Source: Ensifer sp. LC163
GTDB lineage: Bacteria > Pseudomonadota > Alphaproteobacteria > Rhizobiales > Rhizobiaceae
Length of the DNA stretch: 64,000 nt
Reading direction: 5' to 3'
Assembly: GCF_001695855.1 (NCBI RefSeq)
Contig: NZ_MBSS01000012.1
Span: 800,783 to 864,782, forward strand
The notes below the pieces were generated by a model, which worked only from the letters and a program-made list of their open reading frames with translations, had not been told where the DNA came from and ran no database searches. Below, piece after piece: positions 46,375 to 57,326 of the stretch. Each line of letters begins with the position of its first letter. Positions within the stretch are counted from its first letter, which is position 1. The position numbers and the translations under genes were made by a program.

Positions 46375-46926
46375 TTAAGCTTGTTTGTTTTTATCGTCTT
46401 CAGTCGTATAGCCGGTGAGCGTTTTGCGCTCGTATTCCTGCACGAGGCTTGCGGCCAGGTTTCGGCTGTTGCCATCGAGCGAGGCATTGACGCGCTCGCG
46501 CGCATCGCCCGCGGCCAGCTGGTCGGCGATGCCGATGCCGCCGCTCTTGGAAATGACATCGCCGATCTGCTCGGCCATCATGCTTTTCCAGATGTCGCCG
46601 GATGTACCCTTGCCGAAAACGTTCTCGCTGTCGTTCGGAAGCATGGATTTCACGAAATTCTGCAAGATCATCGCTTCGAACTTGCGGTAGGTCTCGGGGA
46701 CCTTCTTCTGTTCGACCCGGTTGTTGATGTCGCCGAGGCCACTCGATCCCTCCGAAGAGTTGAGAACGTTGACGGCGGCTGCGAAACCGTTGCCGTTTTC
46801 CGCCAGGCTCGTCGCCTGGAAGGCGGCGCGATTGGCCTTCAGCCGGGCCTGGGCTTCCTGCACCTCGGCCGGATCGGCCGCGCGAACGACGTCCATCACC
46901 AGATCGCTGGGCGGAGAGATAGCCAT
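46375..46926 (-). CDS. flgJ: Rod-binding protein FlgJ (single domain)
   Basis: This 183-residue protein carries the rod-binding domain (KKVPETYRKFEAMILQNFVK near 75-94, then IWKSMMAEQIGDVISKSGGIGIADQL). It lacks the C-terminal muramidase domain of enterobacterial FlgJ, as is usual in alphaproteobacteria. The start at 46926 is preceded by GAGGATTTGTC. The missing muramidase activity may be supplied by the secreted transglycosylase at 56754. Confidence 0.82.
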   Translation of the reverse strand: MAISPPSDLVMDVVRAADPAEVQEAQARLKANRAAFQATSLAENGNGFAAAVNVLNSSEGSSGLGDINNRVEQKKVPETYRKFEAMILQNFVKSMLPNDSENVFGKGTSGDIWKSMMAEQIGDVISKSGGIGIADQLAAGDARERVNASLDGNSRNLAASLVQEYERKTLTGYTTEDDKNKQA

Positions 46927-47040
46927 GACAAATCCTCTCGACAACGGCACTGCCGCGACCCCGACCGGGGCCGGTGCAAGCGCGCGTTCAACATCTCGAC
47001 CGAACGTCCCACCGCAAGGGCGAGCGTTCCGGATGTCGCA

Positions 47041-47454
47041 CTATCGCCCCTCAACCTTACCGGAAGCTGGCGCTTGCCCGGCAACATGTTGATCGATCAG
47101 GTCATAGATGGAATTGTCGGCCTCTTCCCGGTCTTCCGATTGCCGGGCGTCCTTCATGTTTTCCTCGAGCCGGTCGGCTTTGGCCCGCTCCTTCAGCATG
47201 CGCGCTTCGTGCGTCTGCTGGATGCCGAACAGCATCTGGTCCTTCTGCACAAGGCGCCCGACCTGCGAGGAATAGTGGCCGGAAAACATGCGATGCATCG
47301 GATGCGCCGAGCCCATGGCGTCGACGACCACGTCGATCGTCTCGGCCAGGATGTCGCGCTGTCGCACCATCTCGACGAAGTCGGCCTCCGCCATCTGCTC
47401 GAGATGACGCTGAACGGCGACCAGGCGCTTGAGTTTCTGCGACCGCGTCTTCAC
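47041..47454 (-). CDS. FliJ-like coiled-coil protein
   Basis: This 137-residue, highly charged helical protein (KTRSQKLKRLVAVQRHLEQM at the start) resembles FliJ, the chaperone-escort factor of the flagellar export gate that contacts FlhA and the FliI ATPase. A GTG start at 47454 is inferred because a GGGGGGA ribosome site lies 7 nt upstream, inside the fliR end. It begins 4 nt after the fliR stop, consistent with an export-gate operon flhA-fliR-fliJ. The similarity is structural rather than by clear motif. Confidence 0.55.
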   Translation of the reverse strand: MKTRSQKLKRLVAVQRHLEQMAEADFVEMVRQRDILAETIDVVVDAMGSAHPMHRMFSGHYSSQVGRLVQKDQMLFGIQQTHEARMLKERAKADRLEENMKDARQSEDREEADNSIYDLIDQHVAGQAPASGKVEGR

Positions 47455-47458
47455 TTGG

Positions 47459-48211
47459 CTATCCCCCCTGCATGACCGGCGCAAAGCCGTCGCCGAACAG
47501 GCGCAACATCGCGGCGATACCGAGATAGAGCAGGAACATGCCGCCCATGATCAGATAGGGCTGCGAGATGAAGTAGATCGGGATCTGCGGCGCCAGCTTG
47601 TTGACCATGCCGATCGCGACGTTGAACAAGAGCCCGTAGATCAGGAAGGGGCTGGCGAGCCTCAGCATGATCATGAAGGTCTGCTCGAGCGAATCCGTCA
47701 GGGTGATGAGCACGCCCTGCGGGTCGAAGACGCTGCCGACCGGCATGACCCGATAGGACTGGGCAATCGCCTCGAACATCACGTGATGGAAGTCGAGCAT
47801 GAACAGGATCATCAGCCCGGCAAAACTGATCATGCTGGTGAGCTGGTTTTCCGCCGTGTCTTCGATCACGTCCGACGACGGCGGCGGGCTGAAGCCCATC
47901 AGCATCGTTATCGTCGTGCCGGCGAATTGAAGGCCGAGCACGTAGTAGCGCGCAACCAGGCCGATGACCGCACCGACGGCGGTTTCGGCAGCGATCAGGT
48001 AGATATAGGTGTGCCCCTTGCCGGTCACCTGCGGATAGATATCGGTCCACATGACGGGCAGGATGGCCATGGAGATGGCGACCGCGATAAACAGCCGGAT
48101 CTGCATGGGAATGCGCGCGGTCGAGAACCCCGGCATGATCATGATGCACGCCCCGATCCGGCAGAATGCCGCAAACAGCGCGAGCACCGTGCCCTCGGGG
48201 TCGGTTATCAT
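47459..48211 (-). CDS. fliR: Flagellar export gate protein FliR
   Basis: This 250-residue integral membrane component of the type III export gate has about six hydrophobic spans. FliR features are [20 protein letters not shown] near the N-terminus and [10 protein letters not shown] in the middle. The late [23 protein letters not shown] is also a typical FliR region. Its ATG overlaps the flhA stop by 4 nt (ATGA), so it is coupled to flhA. Confidence 0.93.
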   Translation of the reverse strand: MITDPEGTVLALFAAFCRIGACIMIMPGFSTARIPMQIRLFIAVAISMAILPVMWTDIYPQVTGKGHTYIYLIAAETAVGAVIGLVARYYVLGLQFAGTTITMLMGFSPPPSSDVIEDTAENQLTSMISFAGLMILFMLDFHHVMFEAIAQSYRVMPVGSVFDPQGVLITLTDSLEQTFMIMLRLASPFLIYGLLFNVAIGMVNKLAPQIPIYFISQPYLIMGGMFLLYLGIAAMLRLFGDGFAPVMQGG

Positions 48212-50295
48212 GAAATCGAGCCGATGATCTTGATCTCAAGTCCCTTGGCAAGCTCGACATGCGAGAGCACGGGCAAAGTGGCAAAAAGACGCTCGATGAT
48301 CATGCGGACATAAGAACGGGATTCGGGCGAACTTACCAGTACGAAGGGCATGCCGCGATCGAGATGTTCACGGATAACTTTCGTCGCCTGCTCGCTGAAC
48401 TCTTCGAGATGCCGCGGGTCGATGTCGAACTCGACGACTTCCCCCTTCGCATCACGCTTCAGCGCCTGGTGGAACACCATGTCCCATTTGTTGCCGAGGC
48501 GCAGGACGCGCAGGATGCCGTTGTCGGCAAGGTCGCCGCACAGCTGCTGCGACATGCGCACGCGCACGTGCTCGACGATCTGTTCGGTCTTGCGGACATG
48601 CGGCGCGAGTTCGGCCACCGCTTCGAGGATCAGGTGCAGGTTGCGGATCGATACCCGCTCCGCCAGCAGCAGCTTCAAGACCGCCTGCAACCCGGAATAG
48701 GACATGTGCGAGGTGCAGATTTCGTCGGCGAGCTTGCGGTATTCCGGATCCAGCCGATCGATCAGCACCTTCACGTCCTTGTAGGAGAGAAGGTGCGGCA
48801 GGTTGTTGCGGATGACTTCCGAAAGATGCGTCAGCACGACCGAGACGTTGTCGATCGGATGGAAGCCTTCGCGCTTCAGGTCTTCGGTGAATGTCTCGAG
48901 GATCGACACAGCCGGCATGCCGAAGGCGGGTTCGCGGATCTCGTCTCCCGGCACGCTCGGACGCCGTCCGCCGCCGGTGACCACCAGAACTTCGCCGACA
49001 CGCACGGTATTGGACGCAATCGTCGTGCCGTGGATGCGCACGTGATACGCCTTGTCCGGGATGCTGATGTCGTCGGAAACCTTGATTTCCGGAATGACGA
49101 GGCCGTATTGGCCGGCGAACTTGCGGCGCATCTTGCCGACGCGGAACGCCAGTTCCTGGTGGGCACCGAGCAGGCGGGTCGACACCTGCTTGCCGAGCAG
49201 CAATTCGATCTCGGCCGTCTTCAGCACCGACTTGACCGAGTCCGCCTCGCCGTCCTTGGTCTGTTGGGCCGTGGCGGCCTCCTGCATCCGGCGCGCCGCA
49301 TTCTCCGCCTCGATCTGCCGCGGCACGAGCCAGCTCAGGAATGCCATGCCGCCGCCAAGAACAGCAAAAGGCAGGAACGGCAGGCCCGGAACCAGCGCAA
49401 GCAGGATGATCAGTCCGGAGGCGACCATCAGCGCGCGGGGATAGCCGCCGAGCTGCCCGACAACGGCCTGGTCGGTCGAGCCGGCGGTTCCGCCACGCGA
49501 CACGAGCAGGCCGGCGGCAAGCGAAACGATGAGCGCCGGAATCTGCGAAACGAGACCGTCACCGACGGAAAGCTTGACGAAGACGTCGGCGGCTTCGCCG
49601 ATCGGCATGTCATGGCGCAGATAGCCGATGATGATGCCGCCGAAGATGTTGATGGCGGTAATGATCAGACCCGCGATCGCATCGCCGCGCACGAACTTCG
49701 AGGCGCCGTCCATTGCGCCGAAGAACGAGCTTTCCTGCTCCAGCTCGCGACGGCGATGCTGCGCCTCCTTCTCGTCGATCAGGCCGGCCGAAAGGTCGGC
49801 GTCGATCGCCATCTGCTTGCCGGGAATGGCATCGAGGGTGAAACGGGCTCCGACTTCGGCGATACGCGTCGCACCTTTTGTGATGACGATGAAGTTCACC
49901 GTGATCAGAATCAGGAAGACGATCAGACCGATGACGAAATCGCCGGACATGACGAGGCTGGCGAAGCCGGAGATGACGCCGCCGGCCGCTCCGTGGCCTT
50001 CATGACCGTGGGAGAGGATGACGCGCGTCGTTGCGATGTTCAACGCCAAGCGAACCATGGTCGAAATCAAAAGGATCGTCGGAAAGGACGAGAATTCGAG
50101 CGGCCGCTGGATCCATAGCGCCACCATCAGGATCAGAACCGAGAAGGCGATCGAGAAAGCCAGCCCCATATCGATCAGGAACGGCGGGATCGGCAGGAAG
50201 AGAATTGCCAGGATCATGACGATCCCGAGAGCAAAGCCGATGTCCCGGCCCCTTGGTGCTACTTTCGGGATGATCAACGCTGCTTGCTGTGCCAT
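48208..50295 (-). CDS. flhA: Flagellar export gate protein FlhA
   Basis: This 695-residue export-gate subunit has seven to eight spans in the first 330 residues. The FHIPEP-family loop ([20 protein letters not shown], then [16 protein letters not shown]) lies near 150-190. The large cytoplasmic ring domain that binds chaperone-substrate complexes fills the rest. It is separated from fliQ by 214 nt containing mosaic repeat copy 4, and it overlaps fliR by 4 nt. Because of the gap it may have its own promoter. Confidence 0.95.
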   Translation of the reverse strand: MAQQAALIIPKVAPRGRDIGFALGIVMILAILFLPIPPFLIDMGLAFSIAFSVLILMVALWIQRPLEFSSFPTILLISTMVRLALNIATTRVILSHGHEGHGAAGGVISGFASLVMSGDFVIGLIVFLILITVNFIVITKGATRIAEVGARFTLDAIPGKQMAIDADLSAGLIDEKEAQHRRRELEQESSFFGAMDGASKFVRGDAIAGLIITAINIFGGIIIGYLRHDMPIGEAADVFVKLSVGDGLVSQIPALIVSLAAGLLVSRGGTAGSTDQAVVGQLGGYPRALMVASGLIILLALVPGLPFLPFAVLGGGMAFLSWLVPRQIEAENAARRMQEAATAQQTKDGEADSVKSVLKTAEIELLLGKQVSTRLLGAHQELAFRVGKMRRKFAGQYGLVIPEIKVSDDISIPDKAYHVRIHGTTIASNTVRVGEVLVVTGGGRRPSVPGDEIREPAFGMPAVSILETFTEDLKREGFHPIDNVSVVLTHLSEVIRNNLPHLLSYKDVKVLIDRLDPEYRKLADEICTSHMSYSGLQAVLKLLLAERVSIRNLHLILEAVAELAPHVRKTEQIVEHVRVRMSQQLCGDLADNGILRVLRLGNKWDMVFHQALKRDAKGEVVEFDIDPRHLEEFSEQATKVIREHLDRGMPFVLVSSPESRSYVRMIIERLFATLPVLSHVELAKGLEIKIIGSIS

Positions 50296-50394
50296 GTCTC
50301 TTCCGTCTCTTCATGAGAGGTCGGGCAGCATTCTCACGCGCTGCCCCAATCTAGGACTGGAGATAGAGGCTCAAGCTTGCGCGAAGGTGGTAGC

Positions 50395-50503
50395 GCTACA
50401 GCGCCGCGCGTCAAATGTGACGCGCAGAGGACGCTGTAACGCTTTAAGCTTGCGCATAATTTCATCCTTAAATCGGACCCGATTTAAGGAATTATGCAGT
50501 AAG
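50395..50503. repeat. Mosaic palindromic repeat, copy 4, between fliQ and flhA
   Basis: This nearly full-length copy is in the same orientation as copy 1: CTACAGCG with CGCTGTAAC, GCGCGTCA/TGACGCGC around AATG, then GCATAATTTC and CCTTAAATCG/CGATTTAAGG and AATTATGC. It fills half of the 214-nt gap between fliQ and flhA inside the flagellar run. Any transcript from fliQ into flhA must read through both hairpins. Confidence 0.85.
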
Positions 50504-50509
50504 GTGCGC

Positions 50510-50776
50510 TCAGAAACCGGACTGAATTCGGGAGAAGACGATGTCGGTGAAGATCGAGATCTGCGCGCCGATGAAGGGCGCTGAAACGGCGACCGTGATC
50601 ATCACGGCCAGGATCTTGGGAACGAAGGTCAGCGTCATTTCCTGAACCTGCGTCAGCGCCTGAATGAAGGCGATGACGACGCCGACGACCATCGCGGCAA
50701 GAACGGCGGGCCCCGAGGCCACGATCACGGTCCAGATCGCAGCCTGCACGATATCGAGGGCATCCGCCTCATTCAT
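50510..50776 (-). CDS. fliQ: Flagellar export gate protein FliQ
   Basis: This 88-residue protein has two membrane helices (about 16-38 and 53-75) joined by a short loop with ALTQVQEMTLTFVPKI, the standard FliQ hairpin of the export gate. It starts 7 nt after the flgD stop. Its partner FliP is not in this window. Confidence 0.93.
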   Translation of the reverse strand: MNEADALDIVQAAIWTVIVASGPAVLAAMVVGVVIAFIQALTQVQEMTLTFVPKILAVMITVAVSAPFIGAQISIFTDIVFSRIQSGF

Positions 50777-50783
50777 TAGAGTA

Positions 50784-51978
<1,195 letters not shown>

Positions 51979-52013
51979 TCAGACATCCTTCATGTTTGTC
52001 CGGTCGCCTCTTC

Positions 52014-53066
52014 TCAGAGGTAGTTGAGCAAGCTCATCTGCTGCAGTCTCGACGTCAGCGCGTAGGATGTATCGAGCTGGGTCTTCAACATGTTCACGCG
52101 CGTCGCCGTTTCTTCCGGATCGATGCCATTGATGTCCGTGATATGGGTCTTGACGAGCTTCTCCTGCGCCTCCAGCGAAGTCGTCGCCTTCTTGACGCGC
52201 GACTCGGAGATACCGAGCGAGCTGCGTTCGCCGTTCAGTCCGGAAATAGCCTGCTCCATGTAGCCGAAGGCGGCGTTGTTGAGCGTGCTGCGAACCTGCG
52301 AATTGACGTTCTTGTCCATCAGCTCCGTGGAAATAACGCTCGCCAGCGCGAACATCCGGAAGCTCTTGGTGTTGGCGTTGGTCGAGCTTTCGATGACCTC
52401 GCTGGCGCTGATGCGGCTTGTCATGTTCTGGTTCGACGCATCAGACCAGTTGGCATCCCAATCCGTGCCCATGAACATCGGTTCGAGCTTGGTCGTGATG
52501 AAGTCCTGCATTTGCGTCGGCGTAAACTGGCTCATGTCGGTGAGGCTGTTTGCCGACATGTAGCTGCTGAGCGCCGCATCGAATGCGACCTTGGCCGCTG
52601 ACGGGGGCACGGAGTTGTAATCGGCCAGCGGCTTGACGTCGGTGTTGATACCCGAGAACAGGAACTCGCCGTTGAAGGAGGTGTTGGCCGCTGACGTGAA
52701 GATCTGCAGCGCACCGTTCACTTCGGACTTCAGGATCTTCATCGCGTCGACACTGTCGTTGCCCTTGTAGGTGACAAGCGTATCGCGCACCTTTTCGGCG
52801 GCCTTCTGCATCGTCTCAAGCGCGCCCTGGGAGGCGGAAAGCCTCTGCGTCACCACGGCGTTGGTGCCCTTCAGGGCGCCCATTCTGTCCAGCTCGCGCT
52901 GCAGGTTGAGCGATCGCGACGTCGACGCGCCAAGCGTCAGGCCGATGTCGTAGTGAATGCCGCTCGTGCTCTCCTGGGTACGGCGCAGCAACTCGGCTTG
53001 AGTCTGCTGAATCGTCAGGCGCATGGCGGTCTGAATCGCCAGGTTTGAAACGAAGGATGTCTTCAT
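52014..53066 (-). CDS. flgL: Hook-filament junction protein FlgL
   Basis: This 350-residue protein has the flagellin-like N-terminal helix (MKTSFVSNLAIQTAMRLTIQ) and C-terminal helix typical of HAP3. The start was moved to ATG 53066, preceded by GAGGTAATC, although the frame stays open to 53285 inside flgK in another register. It begins 2 nt after the flgK stop and joins the hook to the filament with FlgK. Confidence 0.9.
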   Translation of the reverse strand: MKTSFVSNLAIQTAMRLTIQQTQAELLRRTQESTSGIHYDIGLTLGASTSRSLNLQRELDRMGALKGTNAVVTQRLSASQGALETMQKAAEKVRDTLVTYKGNDSVDAMKILKSEVNGALQIFTSAANTSFNGEFLFSGINTDVKPLADYNSVPPSAAKVAFDAALSSYMSANSLTDMSQFTPTQMQDFITTKLEPMFMGTDWDANWSDASNQNMTSRISASEVIESSTNANTKSFRMFALASVISTELMDKNVNSQVRSTLNNAAFGYMEQAISGLNGERSSLGISESRVKKATTSLEAQEKLVKTHITDINGIDPEETATRVNMLKTQLDTSYALTSRLQQMSLLNYL

Positions 53067-53068
53067 GA

Positions 53069-54484
53069 TTACCTCACAGCTTCCATAAGGGCCGCCATCA
53101 TGGCGTCCACGGTGCTGACCAGCTTGGCCGATGCTTTGTAGGATTGTTCGAGATCGAGCAGCAGCGACAGTTCTTCGTCGATGCTGACGCCGGTCTGCTT
53201 GCTCAGAGCTTCGGCGGTGCGCGACAGCAGCGCCGACTTGCTGTCGTCGGCCGTCGATGCCGTCTTGCGGAACTGCTCCAGCCAACCGACCGAACTGGTG
53301 GCGAAATTCAGAATGCTGCTGTTGCTGTCGAGGCCGGACGATGGGTCGAACGCCATGTTCTCACCCATCTTGTTGATGAAGCCGTCCAGCAGGTCGGTAT
53401 AACCCGCATTGCCGGTGGGGTTGTTCGACGTGCCGTCGAAGCCACCGTCGCGCAGCATCAGCGGGTTTGCCTTGGCAGCCGCGTTGACCGTGATCTTCGA
53501 TGCCATGCCGGGCACGATGCCGACGGCCGGAATACCGGGACTTCCCCAGGTAAACAGACCCGGCTGGCCGCCTTCCTGGAACAACGTCACCAGGCCTCGA
53601 GCGATCTCGTCGAGTTGCGACTGGAACTTCGGTCCGACATCGTCGCGCAATTGCACGAGTGCTGCAAGCTTGCCCTTGGCCGTCGTGTCGGCGCCGGTGC
53701 CCGCGGCGATCGGCACGCCGTCGACGTAGATCTTGTTGCCGACGGTCGAAGCGTCATAAACGTTTTGCGGGGCAAAGGTCACCGAGCGCGGGATGGTCTC
53801 GAACAGAACGGTACCATCCGTGGTGAAGATCACGGTGTCGTTGTTGCCGCGCGTGGTCGTCGAAATGCCGACGATCTCGGAGACCTGCTTCAGGATCTTG
53901 TCGCGCTGATCAAGCGCGTCGTTCGGGTCGGTACCCTGGGCCGTTGCCGCCTTGACGGCGTTGTTGGCCTTTTCGAACTCCGCCAGCAAGCCATTCAGCT
54001 TGTCGACTTCCAGCGTGATTTCCTTATCGGCATTCTCGCGCATGTCCTGGACGGACTTGGAGGCCTTGTTCAGCGAATCCGCCAGATCCCCGGCGTCGGA
54101 AACCGCCGTGGCGGCGATCGTCTTGTTGCCGGGGGTCGCGGCGAAGGTCTGGAGGCTGTTGCGGAAATCGGCGAGCAGCTTGGAAGGCGCCGTCTCGTAG
54201 CTGTTGCCACCGAGCGCCGACTTCATCAATTCCAGCCCTTCTCGCAACCTTGCCTGGCCGGAGGCCTCGCCCATGCCGGCGATGCTCTGTCTGAGCAGCG
54301 CCTCGTTCTGGGCGCGGTAGATGGATACGACCTGCGCTCCGTTCGCCGTGCTCCCAAGCAGAGCAAGCCGACGCGAGTAGTCCGCGTTGCCCGCGTTCGC
54401 GATGTTCTTCGACACGGTTGCGGTTTGCTGCGCCGTGTTGCTGAAGGCCTGTTGTGCGATGGATATTGCGGAGGACAGCGACAT
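53069..54484 (-). CDS. flgK: Hook-associated protein FlgK
   Basis: This 471-residue hook-filament junction protein has the D0 motif near the N-terminus (QQTATVSKNIANAGNADYSRR). The C-terminal helix bears SIDEELSLLLDLEQSYKASA, followed by KLVSTVDAMMAALMEAVR. It lies 23 nt after flgE. It is shorter than the 547-residue enterobacterial form, with the loss in the variable middle. Confidence 0.93.
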   Translation of the reverse strand: MSLSSAISIAQQAFSNTAQQTATVSKNIANAGNADYSRRLALLGSTANGAQVVSIYRAQNEALLRQSIAGMGEASGQARLREGLELMKSALGGNSYETAPSKLLADFRNSLQTFAATPGNKTIAATAVSDAGDLADSLNKASKSVQDMRENADKEITLEVDKLNGLLAEFEKANNAVKAATAQGTDPNDALDQRDKILKQVSEIVGISTTTRGNNDTVIFTTDGTVLFETIPRSVTFAPQNVYDASTVGNKIYVDGVPIAAGTGADTTAKGKLAALVQLRDDVGPKFQSQLDEIARGLVTLFQEGGQPGLFTWGSPGIPAVGIVPGMASKITVNAAAKANPLMLRDGGFDGTSNNPTGNAGYTDLLDGFINKMGENMAFDPSSGLDSNSSILNFATSSVGWLEQFRKTASTADDSKSALLSRTAEALSKQTGVSIDEELSLLLDLEQSYKASAKLVSTVDAMMAALMEAVR

Positions 54485-54507
54485 GACGCGGACCGTATCT
54501 CTTTCAA

Positions 54508-55719
54508 TTACCGTTTCAGGTTGACCAGAACTTCAAGCAGATCCGATGCGGTCTGGAACACCTTGGAATTTGCCGTGTAGTTACGCTGCGCCTCGATCAT
54601 CGATGTCAGCTCGTTGGCGATATCGACGTTGGAGTTTTCGAGCGCCTTGGACTGGATGTTGCCGAAGGCGCCGGAGCCGGCAAAACCGGTGACGATGACA
54701 CCGGAATCGGTGCCCTGCGAATATACGTTGCCCGACTGCGGCAGGAGCTTGTCCGGGCTTTGCACGGTGGCGAGCGCAATGCGGAACTTCGGAATGAGGT
54801 TGCCGTCGCCGTACTTGACGTAGACGATGCCTTCCTTGTCGATCTCGAAACCGGACATCTTGCTCGGTTTGCTGCCGTCGATGCCACCGCCGCTGCTGGT
54901 GAAGTCGCCGCCAAGCTGCGTCGTCTTTGTCGTGTCGATCGTCAGGGCGCCCAGGTTGGCGCCCGTGCCAGGAAGACCGGTCATGGCGGTCGTCGTCAGC
55001 GTCGCGGGGACGGCGCCGATGCGCTTGCCAGCCGCGTCGAAAGTCATGGTCTGCGAACCGATATTGGTGCCCGACGCGCGATCGACGACGTTGAGGCTCC
55101 AGGCGTTCGGACCTGTTTTCTGGTAGGTGAAATCAAGAATTCGGGTATTGCCTTGACTGTCGTAAACGACCATCGAGGTCTTCGATTGATCGCCGACTGC
55201 CGCGCCCGACGGAAGGTTCGCATCCATCGCGCCCTTGGTGGAGCCAGCGGCGACCAGGCCTTCGTCCTTGAGCTTGACTTCGGTCAGGCCGTCAAAGCCG
55301 TTGACGACGACGGTCGGGTCGGCGCCGGCCTTGTATTCGTAGCCCATCAGCTTGAAGCCGGCGGTGTTGACGAGGTTGCCGTCCTTGTCGGGAACGAAGG
55401 AGCCGGCACGCGTCAGGAAATTCTCACCGCCATTGCCCTGCACGATGAAGAAGCCGCCGCCGTTGATCGCAAGGTCGCTCGCCGACGTGGTGTAGCTCGT
55501 GCCGCCCTGCTGCGAGATGCTGTAGCGCACCTGAGTCTCGACGCCGCCGGAATTGTAATTGCCGCCGCCCGAAGGCAGGATCATCGATGAGAATTCTGTC
55601 GAGGCCCGCTTGTAGCCGGTCGTGTTCGAATTCGCGATGTTTTCAGCCACAGTGCCGAGACGGTTCGACTGAGCGTTCATCCCGGAGACGCCCGTTCTCA
55701 TGCTGCCATAGAGACTCAT
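54508..55719 (-). CDS. flgE: Flagellar hook protein FlgE
   Basis: This 403-residue hook subunit has the rod/hook N-terminal signature (GMNAQSNRLGTVAENIANSN near 14-33) and the C-terminal counterpart (NVDIANELTSMIEAQRNYTA). The start is preceded by GAGGATCCGAT. It is first in the flgE-flgK-flgL-flaF-flbT-flgD-fliQ run, 92 nt after rem, whose product activates such late genes in S. meliloti. Confidence 0.95.
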   Translation of the reverse strand: MSLYGSMRTGVSGMNAQSNRLGTVAENIANSNTTGYKRASTEFSSMILPSGGGNYNSGGVETQVRYSISQQGGTSYTTSASDLAINGGGFFIVQGNGGENFLTRAGSFVPDKDGNLVNTAGFKLMGYEYKAGADPTVVVNGFDGLTEVKLKDEGLVAAGSTKGAMDANLPSGAAVGDQSKTSMVVYDSQGNTRILDFTYQKTGPNAWSLNVVDRASGTNIGSQTMTFDAAGKRIGAVPATLTTTAMTGLPGTGANLGALTIDTTKTTQLGGDFTSSGGGIDGSKPSKMSGFEIDKEGIVYVKYGDGNLIPKFRIALATVQSPDKLLPQSGNVYSQGTDSGVIVTGFAGSGAFGNIQSKALENSNVDIANELTSMIEAQRNYTANSKVFQTASDLLEVLVNLKR

Positions 55720-55811
55720 ATCGGATCCTCATTTCCACGTTGCAGCGACACTAGGAAGCGGGCCTTGCGTGAACCTGTCTTAGGTGCCACCTTCGCCCGC
55801 CCGAACGCGCC

Positions 55812-56483
55812 TTAGTTCCAGTCGATGCAGTAGCCAAGGAAACGCTTGGAATCGATCGGGTCGAAGCCGAGCTTCTTGCGCAGTTTCTTGCGCAGCTTGC
55901 TGATGTGGCTTTCGACGACGTTCTCCTCGACGTCTTCATCGAAGATGCCGTAAATCGCGTTGAAAATCTGAGACTTGGACACCCGGCGCCCGCGGTTGGC
56001 GACCAGGTATTCGAGAATGCGGCGCTCGCGGCGCGGCAATGCGAACACGTCGCCGTTGATCTCGGGATCACGGCCATCCGCAAAGACGCGGATCGGACCG
56101 ATGTCGGTGTAGTTGTTGATGGCCTTCAGACGGCGGCGGATCGCCGCCACCCGGGCCAGGATCTCGCGGGGGTGGACCGGCTTGCGAACGACGTCGTCGA
56201 CGCCGCAGTCAAACAAGGCCAGCGTGTTTTCGAGAGAGGGCGTATCGCTGACGGCGATGACGGGCGCCATCGACCGATCGCGGATCGCGCGCGGCAAGGC
56301 AAAGGTGCTGTCGCCCTGGCCGATCAGAAACGCTTCGACCGCGTCGATATCCGAGTCTGCCGCCGCATTCACCCACTCGCCGAACTCCTTGGGATCGAAG
56401 CCCGTCGAGGGAATTCCTTCACGCCCGAAAAGCGACGTATAGCCGTCCTTTACGAGTTCTCTATCGTCAACCACTACGATCAT
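55812..56483 (-). CDS. rem: Motility regulator Rem (OmpR-type orphan regulator)
   Basis: This 223-residue regulator has an N-terminal receiver-like domain and a C-terminal winged helix (from about 128, with [20 protein letters not shown] and [12 protein letters not shown]). The receiver keeps the acidic pair Asp6-Asp7 and the conserved Lys in RKPVHP. At the phosphorylation position it has Glu50 instead of Asp, so it probably acts without phosphorylation. In S. meliloti Rem switches on late flagellar genes in exponential growth. It starts behind a GGAGGCGG site. Confidence 0.93.
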   Translation of the reverse strand: MIVVVDDRELVKDGYTSLFGREGIPSTGFDPKEFGEWVNAAADSDIDAVEAFLIGQGDSTFALPRAIRDRSMAPVIAVSDTPSLENTLALFDCGVDDVVRKPVHPREILARVAAIRRRLKAINNYTDIGPIRVFADGRDPEINGDVFALPRRERRILEYLVANRGRRVSKSQIFNAIYGIFDEDVEENVVESHISKLRKKLRKKLGFDPIDSKRFLGYCIDWN

Positions 56484-56753
56484 TCGTCCGCCTCCGAATC
56501 AGTATGGCACCGCACTGATCGAGAGGTACGAATCGAGGGATTCATGAACAACTAGAGGAAGTTAATGGGTGGAATTAATAATTGATTAACCATGTCGCAC
56601 CGATTTGATCTACATCTAGTGGCTAGACGTTAACGGTCATACTAAAATAATGTGGAAAAGTTAACGGTTTGCAACAAAACCACTTGCCGTCACATTCTCC
56701 ACGCATTGTCGCCACAATGCGGAATGACCTGCGATTAAGCAATCAATGGTTGT
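56484..56753. promoter_or_regulatory. rem upstream region with paired GTTAACGGT boxes
   Basis: This AT-rich 270-nt region lies between the transglycosylase gene and rem. The direct repeat GTTAACGGT occurs at 56629-56637 and 56660-56668, 31 bp apart, about three helical turns. A related GTTAACGCC lies in the flaC upstream region (63475-63483). These are candidate sites for a motility activator such as VisNR; binding is inferred. Confidence 0.45.
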
Positions 56754-57326
56754 TTATTGACAGAACTGCGTGGCGCTGGGCGTCCACTTGCCGTAGCCGG
56801 TCGCGACCAGATTCGCGATCACCCGACAGACATATTTCTTCTGCGCCGGGTCGTTGTTCGGGCCGGCGTGATACCGCGCGACGGCCATCGTCCAGCTCTC
56901 GTGCTTTGCGCGAAGGTTGGACAGGAAGCGCGCGGCATATTCGACATTCTTGCGTGGGTCAAGCATCTCGGTCGGCGATGCGAACTGATCGCCATGGAAG
57001 TAGTAATTGATCTGCATGCAGCCGAGATCGATGAGCTTGGCACCCTGCGCCTGGGCGTTGGCAAATCGAACGAGAACGTCCTGCGTGCTGGTGCCGAAAT
57101 ACGCCTTGCCCTCGATATTCATCGCGTAGGGCTGCAGCGATCCCTTGCGACCGGTTTCCGTCAGTCCGACGGAATAGAGGATCCCGGCGGGGATGCCGTA
57201 TTTCGACGCTGCCGAGATGATTTCACGCTCGCAGATGCCAGAGCCAGCGTTGGCGAATGCGCTACATGTAGACGTGACCAGTGCGAGAACGCTCAGTGCC
57301 GGCAACCGCATCATCCGTACCGCCAT
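56754..57326 (-). CDS. Secreted lytic transglycosylase in the mot operon
   Basis: This 190-residue protein has a signal peptide (MMRLPALSVLALVTSTCSAFANA). An SLT-type lysozyme fold follows, with catalytic Glu57 in VGLTETGRKG, LIDLGCMQINYYFHG and MAVARYHAGPNN. It corresponds in position to orf38 of the S. meliloti motB-motC-motD-orf38-rem cluster. It may open peptidoglycan for rod or stator assembly, complementing the FlgJ that lacks a muramidase domain. Its start lies 65 nt inside fliK in another frame. Confidence 0.8.
   Translation of the reverse strand: MAVRMMRLPALSVLALVTSTCSAFANAGSGICEREIISAASKYGIPAGILYSVGLTETGRKGSLQPYAMNIEGKAYFGTSTQDVLVRFANAQAQGAKLIDLGCMQINYYFHGDQFASPTEMLDPRKNVEYAARFLSNLRAKHESWTMAVARYHAGPNNDPAQKKYVCRVIANLVATGYGKWTPSATQFCQ

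Noticed and set aside
48259..50118. 619-codon plus-strand open frame opposite flhA
   Set aside because: It is an antisense shadow of flhA: highly charged (Asp/Arg/His-rich), no family resemblance, and flhA on the other strand is unmistakable.
52014..53285. Long 423-codon start for flgL
   Set aside because: The extra 73 residues lie in the flgK frame's shadow and are not flagellin-like; ATG 53066 has a good ribosome site and the standard N-terminus.
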